Shown: positions 1 through 14,300 of the stretch, piece after piece | How the letters are laid out: each line of letters starts with the position of its first letter | Position numbering within the stretch: position 1 is the first letter of the stretch | Source: Telopea speciosissima | Lineage: Eukaryota; Streptophyta; Magnoliopsida; Proteales; Proteaceae | NCBI RefSeq assembly: GCF_018873765.1 | Contig: NC_057922.1 | Coordinates: forward strand, 8,321,563-8,385,562 | DNA: 64,000 nucleotides | Reading direction: 5' to 3' | Notes under the pieces: model-generated | Told to the model about the DNA's origin: nothing | The model's database searches: none | The model's input: the letters and a program-made list of their open reading frames with translations, nothing else | Translations under genes and position numbers: made by a program

Positions 1-3000
1 TCCTCGAAGGTCACCCATGCGCCGGCGTAGCCGCTCTCCTATTCGTAGGCCTGCTCGGTCACGTTCAAGATCAGTTTCTCCTCGCAGGTAGCTACAACAT
101 TTCGTAACGCCAAAAGTAGTTGGTTTAAATAAACTTGTTATTGGGAATTGAGATGGATGCACATTTGGGATTGCATGCTTTACTATCCTTTATCAGTTGC
201 AATTGACATGTTCTGAGTGTGTGTGCATGCGCTCATGCAGGCGTGCACATGTATGGGTGTGTGCATGTGTTGATTGAGAATCCAAAGATGAATGGGCTGA
301 ATGGTGTTTATCTTGGCATTTTGTTAGAAAATTGACTTTGTTTTACATGCTGTTATGTATATTTTCAATTTTGTTGTATATGCTTGGCCTATACTTGCTG
401 AACATGATCCCAGCTTATTAATAAAATCCATGTGGATGCCGATCTCCTGAAAAAGTCATATGTAGTTTGAGTTTCTGCTGAGAATTGAGATAGGCAATTT
501 GACACCACACTCGTGCATAGAATCTCAGCACTTGTTGCATGCTAGTAAAAATGCAACAGTTGTCCTTGGTTCTGTCAGCTCCTGTCTTTCACTGTTAACA
601 TTTCATTCAGTATGCGTCAGTGGACTTACTATATTTGTAGTAGCTTGGAATAGATCCCTTCTTCTAGTTAGAATTATCCAAATAAAAAAAACAAAAATGT
701 AGCATCTTGAGTTTTATACTGTGAGGATTCAAACTTTTTATTGTTATTAGGTATATCTACCTAGATATCTTTCTCCTATTGTAACATATCTTATGTTTTG
801 AATCGCAATTTGTTTGCAATAGGGGCCGAGCAGTGGCTCAAAGACGTGGAAGGTCTTCATCGTATTCTGGATCACCGAGTCGTCGCCAGGTATTTATATC
901 TTCTTGTTATTTCTTGCAGTTTAAATGCATTTGAAACCTTTGAGTATTTTTTCAAGTTCTAATGAACATATTGCCATTCAGGGAGGAAGGAGAATTTCAA
1001 GAAGTCGTAGCCCAAGAAGGTAGCATAATGTTCTCTAATGGTTTTCTTCCTATTAGGTGAAATTAAAGCAGTAAACAGATTTTATTTTGATTGGGGGTAA
1101 ATCCAAATCCATCTGAATTGTTTTTTGGATGGAAAAAATTATTTTATAACATCTCCAAATTTGATTAAATATTAGATGGATCCAGGCTTGGTGGTCCAAA
1201 TTGTTTAGGAATCTGATTTTTAGAATGCATTTGGATATAATTTTTGCCCCATATCAATTATAAAAACTAAAATAGTAAAAAATGAAGAAAATACTGCAAA
1301 AAGGAATCTAGGCCAACAGTTTGGGAGCATATCCCTCACCGTCTTCTGTTTCTGACACTTAGATTGATGACTTAATCATCTTAAATGTTGTAAGGATACA
1401 GTCTAACCTGGATAGGCTGCATGCGAAATTTAATGGCCTATATCAAGCATATGGCTGATCATGTATGGGGCGTTTCCTGTGCTTTTTTAGCAGTCCCTAT
1501 CAAACAGAATTTACATTTTCCAATCATGTTCCATAGAATTGTTCTAACAATCTGGCAATGCCTCATCGAACTGAAATCAACACGTCACTAGATGAAAATG
1601 TGGATAACATGTCCACAAAGTTAAATGTTCTTCCGCAAAAGGAACTTTTAGAGTGGCTAAGGAGATGGCTGGTAATCTTTATAAGCAGGGGTTCGCTCGT
1701 CCTAGTCTGTGTTTTGGGAATAGTTTTTTGGGATGACATTTTATTAGTAAGGAAATGATTGTACAAGAAAGGCTAAAACAGAACAGCAGGGCAAACCCAA
1801 AACTAAAAAAATATAGGATAAGGCCCCCAACCAAAAGGCATAAAACTACCAAGGGACATTTCCTGAACGCCATCTTGGCTTAACCACTCCTTGTTTAGCA
1901 ATTATAACCAAGGTTTGGTAGATCTAGGCCTCCAGTGGTATGGGGGTCGTTTTTGGAAGCCAAAAATGTATTTCCTAAATCCTAATGTTGAAGGTAAATT
2001 TCCATGATCTGTCTTCTGGATAGTTTGGTGAGTAACCAAAGCTATATGATGCAGATCAGCATCAAGGCAGGTCCTCATTGAAGTACCAATGCAAGAAGCA
2101 GCAACTCAGGCCAGAACCATAACTTGCAGTTCTGATTTAGGTCAATTTTGGACCCCTTTAATGGCTTGCGGTTCAGGTTCTGGTCCACCTAACAAACCAG
2201 GTCGTTGGTCTAGTTAGGAATGTTTTATTCTGTTACTCTATTGTTTATTTCCTTACTTTTTAGTGGCTGGAATCTCCTATTAATTCTCAGCCTATTTTAA
2301 GGTATTTGGATAGAGTTTTGGCTGAAACACAACTACTGTTTCCAATTAAGAAGTTCAATACTCCTATTCCAGTTTTGTGTGCTTAGTTTTTCTCATTGTC
2401 TGTTAAGAGAATGTTTCCTATTGGCTATCACATTGACTTATGGCCAGTATGCAATTATCCTATTAGTTTCTATATAAAGCAGTACAGCCTTGAGCCTCCC
2501 CATGATTTCTATTATCGAATAAAGCTGGCTTTTCCTGCTTCAAGTTCTGTGAGATTGAGACTTATTTTGCAGAAGCAACTAACCCTTGGTGAGATGCCTG
2601 GGGTTGGCTGATGAGATGTCAGTCTACTTCCAGGTTAGATGCTTGGTCCAAAATCCTTCTTCCATTTTTCTAGTCTATCCACCATTGATTTAGGTTAGTA
2701 GTTTCTGGTTTTCTATTTAGTTCTGTTTCAAATCTAGTTACTGTATTTTCTGTTTCTCTTCAAATACATCTGAGTTTTTAAATCTGCCTTCAAACATGGT
2801 GATCGGAGTCTGTTTTGAGTCTCTTCATGGTTTCAAAAGTTTGATGTTTTTTTAACATCAGATCTTGAGAGTCCTATTGCTACCCTATTCCTGGTTTGAG
2901 ATCTGTTCTTGATAACCGGTTACTGTTTATGTTTCCTGTTTCCTGTTTCCTGTTTCATGTTTCATGTCATAAGATTAGAATAATACTCTGTTATTGCGTC

Positions 3001-4378
3001 TGAGATCAGCTACTGCTGATATTTAATTTGAACACATCTAGTTTCTGGCCTGAGATCAGTCCATGCACACGTATCGATTCTCAGTTCTAGATAGTCATGT
3101 TTCAAGTAAGAATCTTTTATAACTCTGAATCTGACTGTTCGATTGGTTCCAGATTCTGATATTCTGTTCTATAAACAGAATAGGATATGTTATTAATTTG
3201 TGGACTATATCTGGTAACTTGATTACTATTTTTTGAAATTCTCTCAATTCTGGTCATTAATTACTTAATCACTGCAGTTTGCCTTATTATTATTATTTTG
3301 ATTGGACGTTGAAGACTTTCATGTTCGTACCCAAGTAGTGCATCCGTTTTGAGAATGTGTAGCATCCATGATGCTTTTGGCTGTTTTAGTACAATACATG
3401 CAACTGTAGCTGCCGTCTTTTATTCAACACCAGCTCCCAAAGAGCTTTAGAGCACCGCCCAGTGAATAATGGCAGCCCAAAATAAGAAGCATTCAGGCAT
3501 TCAATCATTCATATGTTCCTTCACTAGCTGACCTTCACCCGCTGACTGGTCTCACTAGCTGACAGTCTCACTTGTTGATCGTCTCACTAGCGGACCTTCC
3601 CTACCTGAGTGGTCTTCCAAAAACAATTCTTTGACATTTCCTAAATCATCAATTTTCTTGGATTTATTCATGGATGTACTTAGGGCTCTGCAGATCCCCT
3701 GATTTGTCTCCGGTTATAAGGCAAAATCTTTCAAATTAGAGTTATGTAGTCTACTAATAGTATGAGCATTGAGCTTGGCTGATGTTGGCCCAGCCTGAAG
3801 TGCGGCTTAAAGGTGGTGCCACTGCTACCACTATAGGTTGCCTCCTATTTGCAAGTTACAACTTCCATACATGGGTGTGAATGTGCATACGAAATACACA
3901 GGTTACAGTGTACTTATGATACAATCAGATGTTCTTTCTTGTGATTGTAGGAGGCTGCAAGAGGCACTTAAAATGGTGGGTAGAGTATTTGTATGTTACT
4001 TGCATGTCCATTTTGCCTTCCTTGGCTCGTTAGAGTTTCTGCCTCTAGATCAACATGCCACTTCCTTCATGGCTTCATCCACTGTACTGGAACAGTGGCT
4101 GTATTGTTAATTTGTTGAGTCTTGAAATTTCCTGGATGAAATTACAGGCTATTGAAGTACACTATTGGTGAGCTATATTCGGTTTAAGTAGATTTATGTA
4201 GGCTAGACAAGAGACAAGTTGTGCAAATGCTTATTCAACCAGCTGGTTGCATCGAATAATAGTTTTCGTCTTTTGTGTAGCCTCATTTTTTGATCAAGAG
4301 TGGATTCTGTGCAGGCCTGGCCGAGGAAGGAGCAGTAGCAATAGTCGCAGCAGTAGTTCCCCATCTCCTAGGCCATAA
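1..4378 (+). CDS. SR45: SR45/RNPS1-like serine/arginine-rich splicing factor, 3' part
   Basis: The last four coding exons are visible: 1-87 (continuing from upstream of the window), 823-889, 982-1019 and 4315-4378, with stop TAA at 4376-4378. All introns are GT-AG and the phases agree. The joined reading frame is an arginine/serine-rich tail with repeated RS, SPRR and RGRSSS blocks (for example RRRSRSPIRRPARSRSRS, then SRSRSPRRPGRGRSSSNS) ending in SSSSPSPRP. This pattern matches the C-terminal RS domain of plant SR45, the RNPS1 homologue, which acts in the nucleus in splice-site choice and with the exon-junction complex. The RRM and the first RS domain must lie upstream. The last intron is 3.3 kb and repeat-rich, so alternative 3' ends are plausible. 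Another SR-family member is possible, because RS tails are low in complexity; the RS identity itself is firm. Confidence 0.75.
2931..2968. repeat. GTTTCCT short tandem repeat
   Basis: Several copies of a 7-bp unit (GTTTCCT, drifting to GTTTCAT) lie inside the last intron of the SR45-like gene. Confidence 0.7.
3520..3600. repeat. Degenerate minisatellite of about 20 bp
   Basis: Imperfect repeats of a unit containing TCACTAGCTGAC occur four times (TCACTAGCTGACC, CTCACTAGCTGACAG, CTCACTTGTTGATCG, CTCACTAGCGGACC). They lie within the last intron of the SR45-like gene and show no coding signal. Confidence 0.6.
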
Positions 4379-6650
4379 GTTCCTCAACTATACAGCAGGT
4401 AGATTTCTCAATTACTCCCCTCCCTCCCGCTTTTCCGCAACTCCCCTTCTTCAAATTTCCCTCCCCACAAAATCCATCCCCCCAGACCCCCTCTCCCAAT
4501 CCAAGAAAAAAGAAAATATATGGACATTTTGATGTTAGTTTGTAAAGAGAAACCCTGTAGCATTAGAAGACAGCAGTAAGGTCTCTCATGATCTTTAAAG
4601 TTGGTGGGTTTCTGCAATTGGAATCATGGCCTGCCCTGCATTAGAAAGGGCTTTCCAGCATTGGCTGTTCCAATTTTGCCCAACATTTGATGTAGTCTAT
4701 TGTTAGGTTTATGTTGTGTGCACTTATGCTTCTAGAACAATGCCATTTGATTAGATTTTGTAATTGGAACTTGGCACAATGCTTATAATTCCGGAGCCTC
4801 TGATGGTACTTCATCATCCACGTGTTTTTCACTTTGTTTTTTTTTTTTTTTTTTTTTTTCCATTATTATTTATTATTTATTATTCTTTTCATTACTCTGG
4901 CCTCTAAAGTTCTTTCTCAAGTATGTTCTAGCACCCTCCAGCCCTCCAGATGGGGGGGAGTGCATTGGAGAGCTGTGACCAGTCTACTCAGAGATTTAAG
5001 AACCCCTGATTAAAGTTGGATTGGTGTGTGAATATTGTAATATAGTCCTCCCCTCCCCCCTCAAAGAAAAAAGAAAGAAAACGAGAGAATATTGTAGGTA
5101 GTCTGCTCCACCACTAATACCATCTGAATTTAATCATCGAATGAGGCCAGCCATAACTAAATAATCCCCCATGACTAGTCAACCATTAAAAGTTCTTGTG
5201 GGTTCAAAAGCTGAGTGAGATGTTTTTAGTGGTGGATATCTCGAATTCTTGGTTTTATAATAGGTTTCCCCCTCTTCCTCCCCCCCAAAAAAAATGTTTA
5301 TGGAAAAGGAAGCTTACATCCGGACCCAAGTTCTGTTTGGCAGTCCATTGCCTCTGCAATTCATAACTGCTTAGTTAAAATGGTTTTCACCGACTTAGCA
5401 AACGGCCCAACCAAGGGGAGGAGTGTTTGGTTGAGAAAATAATTCTTCAAGTCAGGGTCCTGCTGATCTTTGCAGATAAATACCAGGTAGATTTTGTGGA
5501 ATTGTATAATCAGGCAATTTTGCCTGGTTGCAGATACACTACGTAGCGACTTGTTGGATTTGTTCAAGGTGACTTGCCTGTATGATTCGTGCCATACAAA
5601 GGTCATAAGTCCTTATATTTATTCTGTTGCCTCTTTCTTACCCCCTTGGTGGAACACTGCCTGGCTATTTTTTTGGGTATCAGGGAATGTCTTATTCTGT
5701 GTCCGAGCTTGGTTGCATGTGAAACCCAACCCCTCGCGGTCGCCCTCTGTTTTGCTGAAGGTTTTGGAGAAAAAAAAGTTTAGGTAAGGCAACCTTGCCG
5801 AGGCTGTTTCATTCTTCATATGTACTGTTCCATTCCAGAATATCAGCGAGAGAACTTGGCGGATTTATATGATAGGGAATCGAACTTCTAAGCTGTGTTA
5901 GTATTTTAACCAATTTTTTCTTTTCTTGATGAAGAAAGTTACCCACCACTATTTGTCATGTATGCTCGGTTTGTTAACATGCAAAACTTTAATTTGAAAA
6001 TAGAAAATTTTTACATGTAAAATATTTGAGAAATGTTTGAAAGAGCTCGATTTAAAATCAGGGACTTTTAGCTTAAGCCCTTAGCCTGTCCAGAACCAAA
6101 CCCCTCCCCCCCCCCCCCCCAAACCTCTATATTCGGGATAATGAGGCAAACCAAAATGCTCTCTATTTCCTCCTGCTGCGTTCCGCTTCTCCCTTCAAAT
6201 TACAATCAGAATCGAGAAAAATAATTTAGGGACTGGTTGTAACCACCCCTCTCTCAAGCTGGTCCAGCAGCAATTCTTTCTCCAGCAACAGTGGAGCTTG
6301 CATTGTATCAGATGAACAAAACTGTCATCATTACAGGAATTTTTTCGCTCCCCATTATCTTATTGCTCTTTCTTAGCTCTGATTTGAGATACTGGAGGGA
6401 CTGGAAGAAGTTATGGATATGCGATGCTGTTTCTGTTGCTGCTGCTGCCTCTTCAGTGTTTCACCATTGCTGCTGGTTTAACAGGTATTGTGAGACGGGT
6501 TCTGAGAATTCGGGATGAAGAACCTTCAATTCCTGCAAACAATTTAAAAATAATAGTCCGCAGTTTGATATGAGCATTTGGAAGCCCCTGTTTTTCTAAA
6601 ATGAGAGACACAGGCCTAATCAGCACCCTATTTTTTTGGTGATGAAAGAG
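4379..6650. other. 3' UTR of the SR45-like gene, then intergenic sequence
   Basis: Nothing here reads as a gene. The first few hundred bases are presumably 3' UTR of the splicing-factor gene. The rest holds homopolymer tracts (T run near 4838-4859, C run near 6107-6120) and short open frames without family resemblance or splice support. Confidence 0.5.
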
Positions 6651-7306
6651 TTAATTGATAATAAACATGTGTACAAGTGTACAACCATTGGCATTAGAGA
6701 TACAAAGTTTGTCCGACCAAGGAATGGAATGTAGCCAATCTGTCAGACAAATGATAGACATGGCTTTTCTAGCTAGGGCATCTGCTATGCTGTTCATAGC
6801 CCGTGGAATATATGAAAAAGATACTGAAACAAAACAAGCACTAAGGTGTTTAGTGTCGCTTGTAATAGCTGTTGCCTCCAACAGTGGAATCCGATTGGGA
6901 TCTTAAATAAAGTTTATAACCTCCTTACTATACGATTCTACCTGCAAATGATTATAACTCGAAGCCAAAGCATAAGAGAGTGCATTACGAATTGCAAGAA
7001 CTTCCCCTTGAACAACAGAAATCAAATAATGTGAAAAGACATAGCTTTGACTTAAGAACCCCGATGGTCTCGAAAGATAAAACCCAATCCTCCCTTCAAG
7101 GATCCTTGTGGAAGCGTTGCACCACAGTTCGTTTTGATTAAACGTGGTGGAGAAACCTTCCATCTTTCAGGTACTACAGCCACAGTTGGACGAGGCATCT
7201 GTCTATAATGGGATGCAACTGAATTTGCAGTAGAGAATTCACGGAAAGCCTTCTCTGCCACTGTAATAACCTCTTGAGGAGTCCAGGTAATAATAGTGAA
7301 GGCCAA
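6651..7306 (-). mobile_element. LINE relic: RNase H-like domain
   Basis: Read on the minus strand, this stretch resembles the C-terminal RNase H-like (RVT_3) domain found in plant non-LTR retrotransposons and their derivatives. Visible parts in order are PPRLIKTNCGATLPQGS, GGLGFIFRDHRGS, GEVLAIRNALSYA and SYIPRAMNSIADALARKA. The pieces run through more than one frame with a stop between them, so the copy is dead. The first catalytic aspartate expected in the xNVDGA motif is replaced (NCGA). No reverse transcriptase is recognisable beside it, so it is a fragment. A captured host RNase H-like domain is possible but less likely given the decay. Confidence 0.65.
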
Positions 7307-7782
7307 GTCTTTTCTCGCGCACCAGAAATCCCAGCGAAAACATGATGCTCTTGACTTAAATATGCATTGCTTTGACTTAAATTCAATTCTCCATTCAAGG
7401 GGAAAGAAGATATTAATTCGATTTGTTCGCAGAAGGCTGAATTCTCTTTTCCAGTTTCGATTGAAAGTTTTGAGGATTTTAACTGAGATTTTCTTTCCAC
7501 ACTCTACAAAATTGATTTGAATACCAATGATAAAAGTGTTGAGTTACACCATAACATCATATTTTAAAGCACATTACTGATTTCTCATAATTAGTTTTCA
7601 TACTGAGATATTATGGGTTGACATTTGTTGATCTTCTACAACAATTGAATATTAATTCATACATGGGAGCGCAACCTGACCTAGGCTACTGATCACTTTG
7701 GTTTCATTTTTTTTTAAAATTTAATTTGTGTAAGAAGAATAGCTGTTTTATTAAAGGGCAATATAAAGAATAGGAATAGAAG

Positions 7783-7956
7783 GAGGGGGGGGTTACAACA
7801 GTAAGGTTACTCAATTGTTACCAAGATGTCACTGGTTCGAGTTTAGAAACAGCTCTCTACGAAAGCAGAGGGGTAAGGCTGCAAACAATATGACCCTTCC
7901 CAGATCCTACAGTGGCAGGAACCTCGTGCACTGTATACATCCTTTTTAGTAAAACA
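7783..7956 (+). mobile_element. Au SINE, complete with target-site duplication
   Basis: A tRNA-derived SINE of the Au family. A B-box-like GGTTCGAGTTT lies in the 5' half, followed by the family's 3' body with GACCCTTCCCAGATCCT, AGTGGCAGGAACC and TCGTGCACTG, ending near CCTTTTT. It is flanked by a near-perfect direct repeat, AAAGAATAGGAATAGAAG at 7765-7782 and AAAGAATAGGAATAGGAAG at 7957-7975, which is the target-site duplication. Confidence 0.85.
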
Positions 7957-7975
7957 AAAGAATAGGAATAGGAAG

Positions 7976-10900
7976 CTCCAAAGCTACACACTATCAAAAA
8001 CAACAAAAGCCTGCAATTATTAAGGCCAAGGGCTGGAAAAAAAAAAAAAAAGGGTTATAGCCTGCAGGTTTCTTTAACCTCAACCTATTAACTACCTCGT
8101 TATCCTTAAACACAATTACACCACTAAAAAAAAAATCTTAGAATATTTTTAGGAACATATTTGTTAAATATATACAAGTAGGTAGGAGTAGGAGGCTGTT
8201 TTTTTTATCAGTTGAAAGTCAATAGTACTAACATATGTTAAATTTTAAATCATTTTTCTATTGCATATTTATTTTTTGGGAGAGGGTTCTTTGAGCAAGC
8301 AGGGTACACTACACCTCACATTGGTTTTCAAAATGATTCTCTCTCTCTTAAAAAAAATTTAACATAGTAATACAGGTGCGGAGTCGCAGTGAACGCCTTA
8401 GGCTCAGAAAGCCTTTTCCCTTAATTTTTTTTATAAAGGGTCTTTCTAGGCGTAGTACAACTATCAACTCAACTTTCATGCATTCAAAACTGTTTCTAGT
8501 TTTCCATCATCTCCAGCCAAATTATCTTACTCAACTACAAAGAAAAGGCATTCAATTCAATTACCATATAATGATAAACAAAGTAATATCAACTACGCTA
8601 CCTCCTCGTCATCTCTACATTAACCTGAATGTTTGCCTTCCTCCATTTCTTTGGCTGAACGAAGTAGCTGAAAATTGGATGAGTTGTACAACCGGCTAAA
8701 CAAGTGAATGTTCCGGAGGGGACTGATGATTCGCCTTTAACACCATACTCTGCTTGGGAAACAAATGAAGCCACCCAGTATGTGATGGGCCAGAAGGCAC
8801 TCTTCCAATGCCAAAGCTAAGAAATGTTGAAGAGAACGATCAACTGGCAGGTATCCCTCCTTTCTTTCACAGAGAACAAAGTGGAAAACATTAGCAGGAG
8901 CAAAACCTTCAGTAGGATCAGATACAGCTAGCTTTAAAGTTACAAAAAGTTGATCTGAGGACTGGACTACCATGGGTCAGAAATGTGAAAACTGCAGGAA
9001 AAGAAGAGAGGTATATACAAATATAAAATAAACAAGCCCTTCTATGAGAAGCCGTGAGTAGAGGAGTGTGGAACTTCTCTCTTTATTAACATAGGTGAAA
9101 TGTTTTTAAGGACTAGAATTTGAAGCCCCCTCCCCACCCCACCGCCCCCCCCCCCCTACCCAAAAAAAAATATGTACAAAAGCAGTAGGATTGAAATTAT
9201 CTTTAGATAAAATTCAACAAAGAATCGTTTCATGGGAGTTGATTAACGAAAATATGTAAACTAATTCATGCATTTTAAGGTCTAAAAGAAATTCTGCTGC
9301 TGCATTAAGAGTCATGCCCAACCTGTAGCCAGTTGGAGAAGGATATGTAGATCTTCAGTCAATCAATGTTCAAATAAAATGAGATCAGCATATAATAATG
9401 CCACAAGAATTATCTACAAAAAGATAAAAGTGTTTGATAGCATGGTTTTAACAATTGCAGTTAGCTATTCGTAACAGCGTCATAAAAGCCTAGGGCCATA
9501 AACCTTTTCTGTTAAATATGGACACAAGAGCTGTAAATAAAACAAGCACTGCCATTCAGCCGTTGGCCCATATTAGTGTTAGTTTATACAGTGCTTAACC
9601 TGGGCATCTCTGGAAGAAATATTTCCGAGGATATTCCCCTCCCTCACATGAAAAAGGCCCAAGAATGATTTGCAAGGGCAACAATGTCAATAGCTTACAA
9701 CAGTATAACACAAATAATGAGATCCAAGTCTCTAGGCAAGCTAATTTTACCATTCTCTCAACTATCAAATGCATGCTTCCTGGTACCCGTAACAGAGTTT
9801 CCATTTGATTCTGACATTAATTCACTTCCAGGATGCATCATTGGAAATGCAAAACAGAGCCTAACAACACTGAAAGGCTATATACAGAATTCAATTCTTG
9901 GTGCATGCCAAAATATGTCATGACATTTTAATTAAGAAAATTGAACAATTTGAATTTGACACATTAAGAAAATATTAAATAAAAAACTGAAACACACAAG
10001 CAATATAGCAGAGGTAACTTAGGCCTTGTTTGTTTGAAAGTAAAATAGATGCAGAACAAAGTTTCCCCCAGTAAATTGGTGTCATAGAGTTTGTTTGACC
10101 GCATTTTAGGCTGTAATTTGGTTTCTGCCTGAATTTTTTGCATCAAGGCTCAAAGTCCTTAGTTAAATCACCCCTTGATCTCCCTGACGCTTTTCTCTCA
10201 CTTGTGTAGCAAAGAGTCTTGACCACAATAAGCATAATGGGAGTGATTAATCTCTTTGTTTCAATCAACTCTTCCCTACAAAATTATTTCTTCATTGTAA
10301 ATTACACTTTCCAGCCTACTACCCATCCTCACTCCTCCGTCGGTCAACTGCTGTTGGCTCTTCTTCCTTCTTCCCTTTCCTACAGCTATCCTTGTGTATC
10401 TATCAATCAACCGCACAGTCAGGGGCAACAAGAATTTCCACCAACAATTGTGATCATTCTATTTAGCTAGATATGCCACTTCTGTGCCAATGAGAGTGAG
10501 TATTATCAGCTTTTTTTCTGAAGACTAGGCCAGTGCAGCCACCCATTCTGTAGAGATTAGGTTTTCAACAGTGGCCATAGTACGAATAGTTGTCAAGCCC
10601 TATTTGTCCCCATGCTGCAGACAAAAATCTCCAACCCTCTTTTCACAGATGCTTCTCCCACGATGACCAGATATTTGTGTTACTGGGCCTAATAAATAAC
10701 TGATCAAGTGATAGTACATTCTCAAGAACCCCTTGACCAGATCTATGATCATTGATATGCAAGGGTAATGACCTAACACTGATTTCAAATGGCTAAAGCA
10801 ATGTAGCCTATTCATTTACGAAATACTTCTCCATTTCTCTGAAAGCTTGTGTATGGAATATGGTATATGGTATACATGTCTACACAACTCTTTATCAACG

Positions 10901-11318
10901 ATGGAAGTTGAATCAGGATAGATCTACACACAATGATACTACCACATAAGGCAATAAATTAGATAAGAAGTACATAAAAAGGAGACTCATTGGCATGCGA
11001 TTACACTTGGCTCTCTTTCGCAAGAGCAGATGCATACAGATACAAAGCCAAGGAAGGAAGAGTTGACCGTGATCCCAAGTCAGACGTTCAAAAATATACA
11101 AGAAACACAAAATCCTAGGTGAATACATAGTGACTATATTCAGGACGTAGTAAACAAAATAAATTAAATTATTGTCCCTTAACAACATGCAATTCAGCTG
11201 ATTACACTCCTACAGAATCTTCAAGAATAAAATAAAAAGAAAACCAGATGCCCTTTTAAGTGAAAGATGAAGGGTAATAAAACCTGCTCCAAGTTTTGCC
11301 CACAAATCCACAATAGCA
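7976..11318. other. Intergenic stretch without a recognisable gene
   Basis: No family or splice-supported gene was found. It holds homopolymer runs (near 8039 and 9140), a short CT repeat near 8340, and an open frame at 8737-8973 on the minus strand (78 codons, containing ANVFHFVLCERKEGYLPVD) that looks more protein-like than its surroundings but has no partner exons I can find. Sequence next to 11318 is probably 3' UTR of the minus-strand membrane-protein gene. Confidence 0.45.
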
Positions 11319-14300
11319 TCACAGCTTCTTCTCTTCAGAATGAGTTCCATCTGGAGAAGTATGTTGCAAGGTTTCTTCCCCTTGGGGCCTTCTATACCAC
11401 AGAAAAGCGAACCATAAAATACTGAATAGTCCACCATTTGCGAAGTGAGGAATCAATATGCGTCCCCAGTATGGGTAATAAGGCCCTGGGAGTTTGAGCA
11501 ATGTAAAGAAGATTGCAATGGCAAGAAGATGCCAAGGATATTCAGCTCTCTGACAATCAAACAAAACAAAAAATAATCACAAACCATAAATTGAAGAATA
11601 ATGAATTCATTAAAAAAAGAAGAAAATACCATGCATGGATAGTAAAAAATGGTCTACTTTTACATGTGCAAAATGTCTAAGAGAAGATCCACCGTTCACC
11701 GTTCACCGTTCAGTGGGTCCTATCCCAAAATTACCAAATCAGATGACCATATTATCATACCCATCCCAATCCTTTAGATATTTTGGATAGTCAAAATAGA
11801 AGGCTACAGTCTATAATAATTCACATAGTGAAAGATGATTACAGGCACCAAATAGGATTAATTTAACATAAATCTCTACAGCAAGGCCAGAGATTGGCAA
11901 GACCAACAGGCTGAAAGTCCTCTATATGATCTAACCAACTAATACAACTAATAAATTTACTCAAATCATGGTATGATGATCTCAACCTTAAGACTTGGAG
12001 ATATTTCTAATGCTGTCTCCCTCAAAACTCCAGCAACGGCAATCCCTGCGAGTATGGGAATGGGTATCAGACGCATCTTCCTTTCATGAGCACAGTAGGA
12101 CATCTCGCTCAGTGTGGAAACCACCAGAAAGGGTACACTTAAGTACTTTGCAACTGCATAAACAAGGTCAAGATTGAACTGAATAAAGTTCTCCAAAGCT
12201 CTGGTCCAGGGGAACCTCCTGACTGGTTCGGGAAAACTTTCCCAAATCTTCCTTGCCTTCTCGATTGCTTGGTCCAGATTCATTTTCTTGGGCCCATCTG
12301 ACTGTCCTGCGGCCATGTTTATTGTGCATGAGACAGTGGACCTGGTATTCTGAAATTGATGGTATCCATGTGGTCTAGAATTCAACATGCGGGGACAGAT
12401 CCTCTGTTGCAACGGCCACCACTGCTAGATGACAAACAGAAGTTTGTGAATTGCAGAAACATATGATAACAACTATGAGAGCGAGGTGATACAAGGCTGT
12501 GACAATGCATATTAGTTAGCTCACAAGGTATATGTTAAGCTTAAACTGATGCATGTGTAAAAGTATGGCTAAGGTGGTTCAAAATAGAAATTTCAATTTT
12601 TACTAAAAATCAATTCGGAAGAATAGGGATTGCATCCAGATTTTCTTTAATGTCTTATGTCACTAGAGAATAAAGGAGATATTAAATCTCCTTTATTTTT
12701 CAATATTTAGCTCGAGTCAACAAATTAGAAAACAAAACACATCAAATACAGTAAAGGATATGTAAAAATATATGAACAAGATCTCTCATTCAAAGACAGA
12801 TACTCCAAGTATTTTTTCAAACTTTGAACTTGTCATCAATGAAATGCTTAAGAAGAGCACCTCTATGCGGAACTCCTACTTAATTTCACATTATGAGTAT
12901 ACAAGGATTCCGTTAAATGAATGGCAGCAGCAACGATTGAGTCAAACACTTAAAGAGAACAATAGAAAATGAAAGAATAAGAATACCTCAAGGGGGAAGA
13001 ATATAAATTATAGAATTGAACTAATTTTTAAACAATTCAGTTCTCATTCAGACAAGGATTAACACTAAGTTAAAGATGTGGAGATCAACCTTGGAAACAA
13101 GAGGCTTTAAAATTAGTAGATCAAAGACGGAGCATATGATGTGTACCTTTAGTCACATTATGATGGATAATGCCATGGTGAAAAATGAGGAAAGAGAGAT
13201 ATAGCCAAGTGACTATTATAGACATATAGGGTCAACCATAAATAAAGAATGTGGCATAGATGTTGATGTTTCATAGAGAATCAAAGTGGGATGGATGAAG
13301 TGGAGAGGTGCGACTGGAGTACTGTGTGTCCGACATATTCCTTTAAAGCTTAAAGGAAAGTTCTATAGGATTGTTGTCCGACCAACTATGATGTATGGGG
13401 CGAAATGTTGGACAATTAAGAAGTGTCCTATAATGAAGCTATGTGTAGCAGAGATGAGGATGTTAAGTTGGATGTGCGGCAAAACTAGGAAGAATAAAGT
13501 AAGAAATGAATATATTAGAGCTGATTTGGGAGTTGCCTCGATCAGTGACAAGCTTTGAGAGAGTCATTTGAGGTGGTATGAACATGTCCAACAGAGGCCT
13601 GGGGACGCCCCAGTAAGGAGGAGCAATCTGATCCAGATTGAAGGAGCTAAAAGAGCTAGGGGCAGACCTAAAATGACCATAGGAGAGGTTGTGAAGAATG
13701 ACCAATCTAAAATGATCATAAAGTAAGGAATGAACGTATTAGAGCTGATTTTGGAGTTGCCTCGATCAGTGACAAGCTCTGAGAGTGTCATTTGAGGTTG
13801 TATGGACATGTCCAACGGAGGCCTAGGGACGCCCCAGTAAGGAGGTGTGATCTGATCCCGATTGAAGGAGCTAAACGAGCTAGGGACAGGCCTAAAATGA
13901 CCATAGGAGAGTCTGTGAAGAATGGCATGCGCCTAGGTCTTGTGCCAAGTATGACTTCAGATAGAGCCTATTGGACAGCAAGGATCCATGTTGTCGAACC
14001 CATTTAGCTGAGATTTTCCTGACTACTTAGGCTGTACCTCTTTTCTCTTATTTTCATTTCCCATTTCTCACTTCTCTTCTTTCATTTCTTCATTTTATTC
14101 TTCATTCTTCTACTTTCATTTCCCTTTTATGTTGACTTCAATTTTCTCTACTTTGTCTTGCAAGGATCCATGCAGCCGACCCCATTTAGTTGGGACTTGG
14201 GATAAGGCTGAGTTGTTGTTGTTGTAGTAGTTCTCATTCAAAGGGAGCAAGCAAGAGGCTTCGGAAATTGAACTCCCAAGCACGTAATTAAACACAAGAA

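Noticed and set aside
8737-8973. Minus-strand 78-codon frame containing ANVFHFVLCERKEGYLPVD
   Set aside because: It reads like protein, but I found no flanking exons in phase and cannot name a family. Left as a comment, not a gene.
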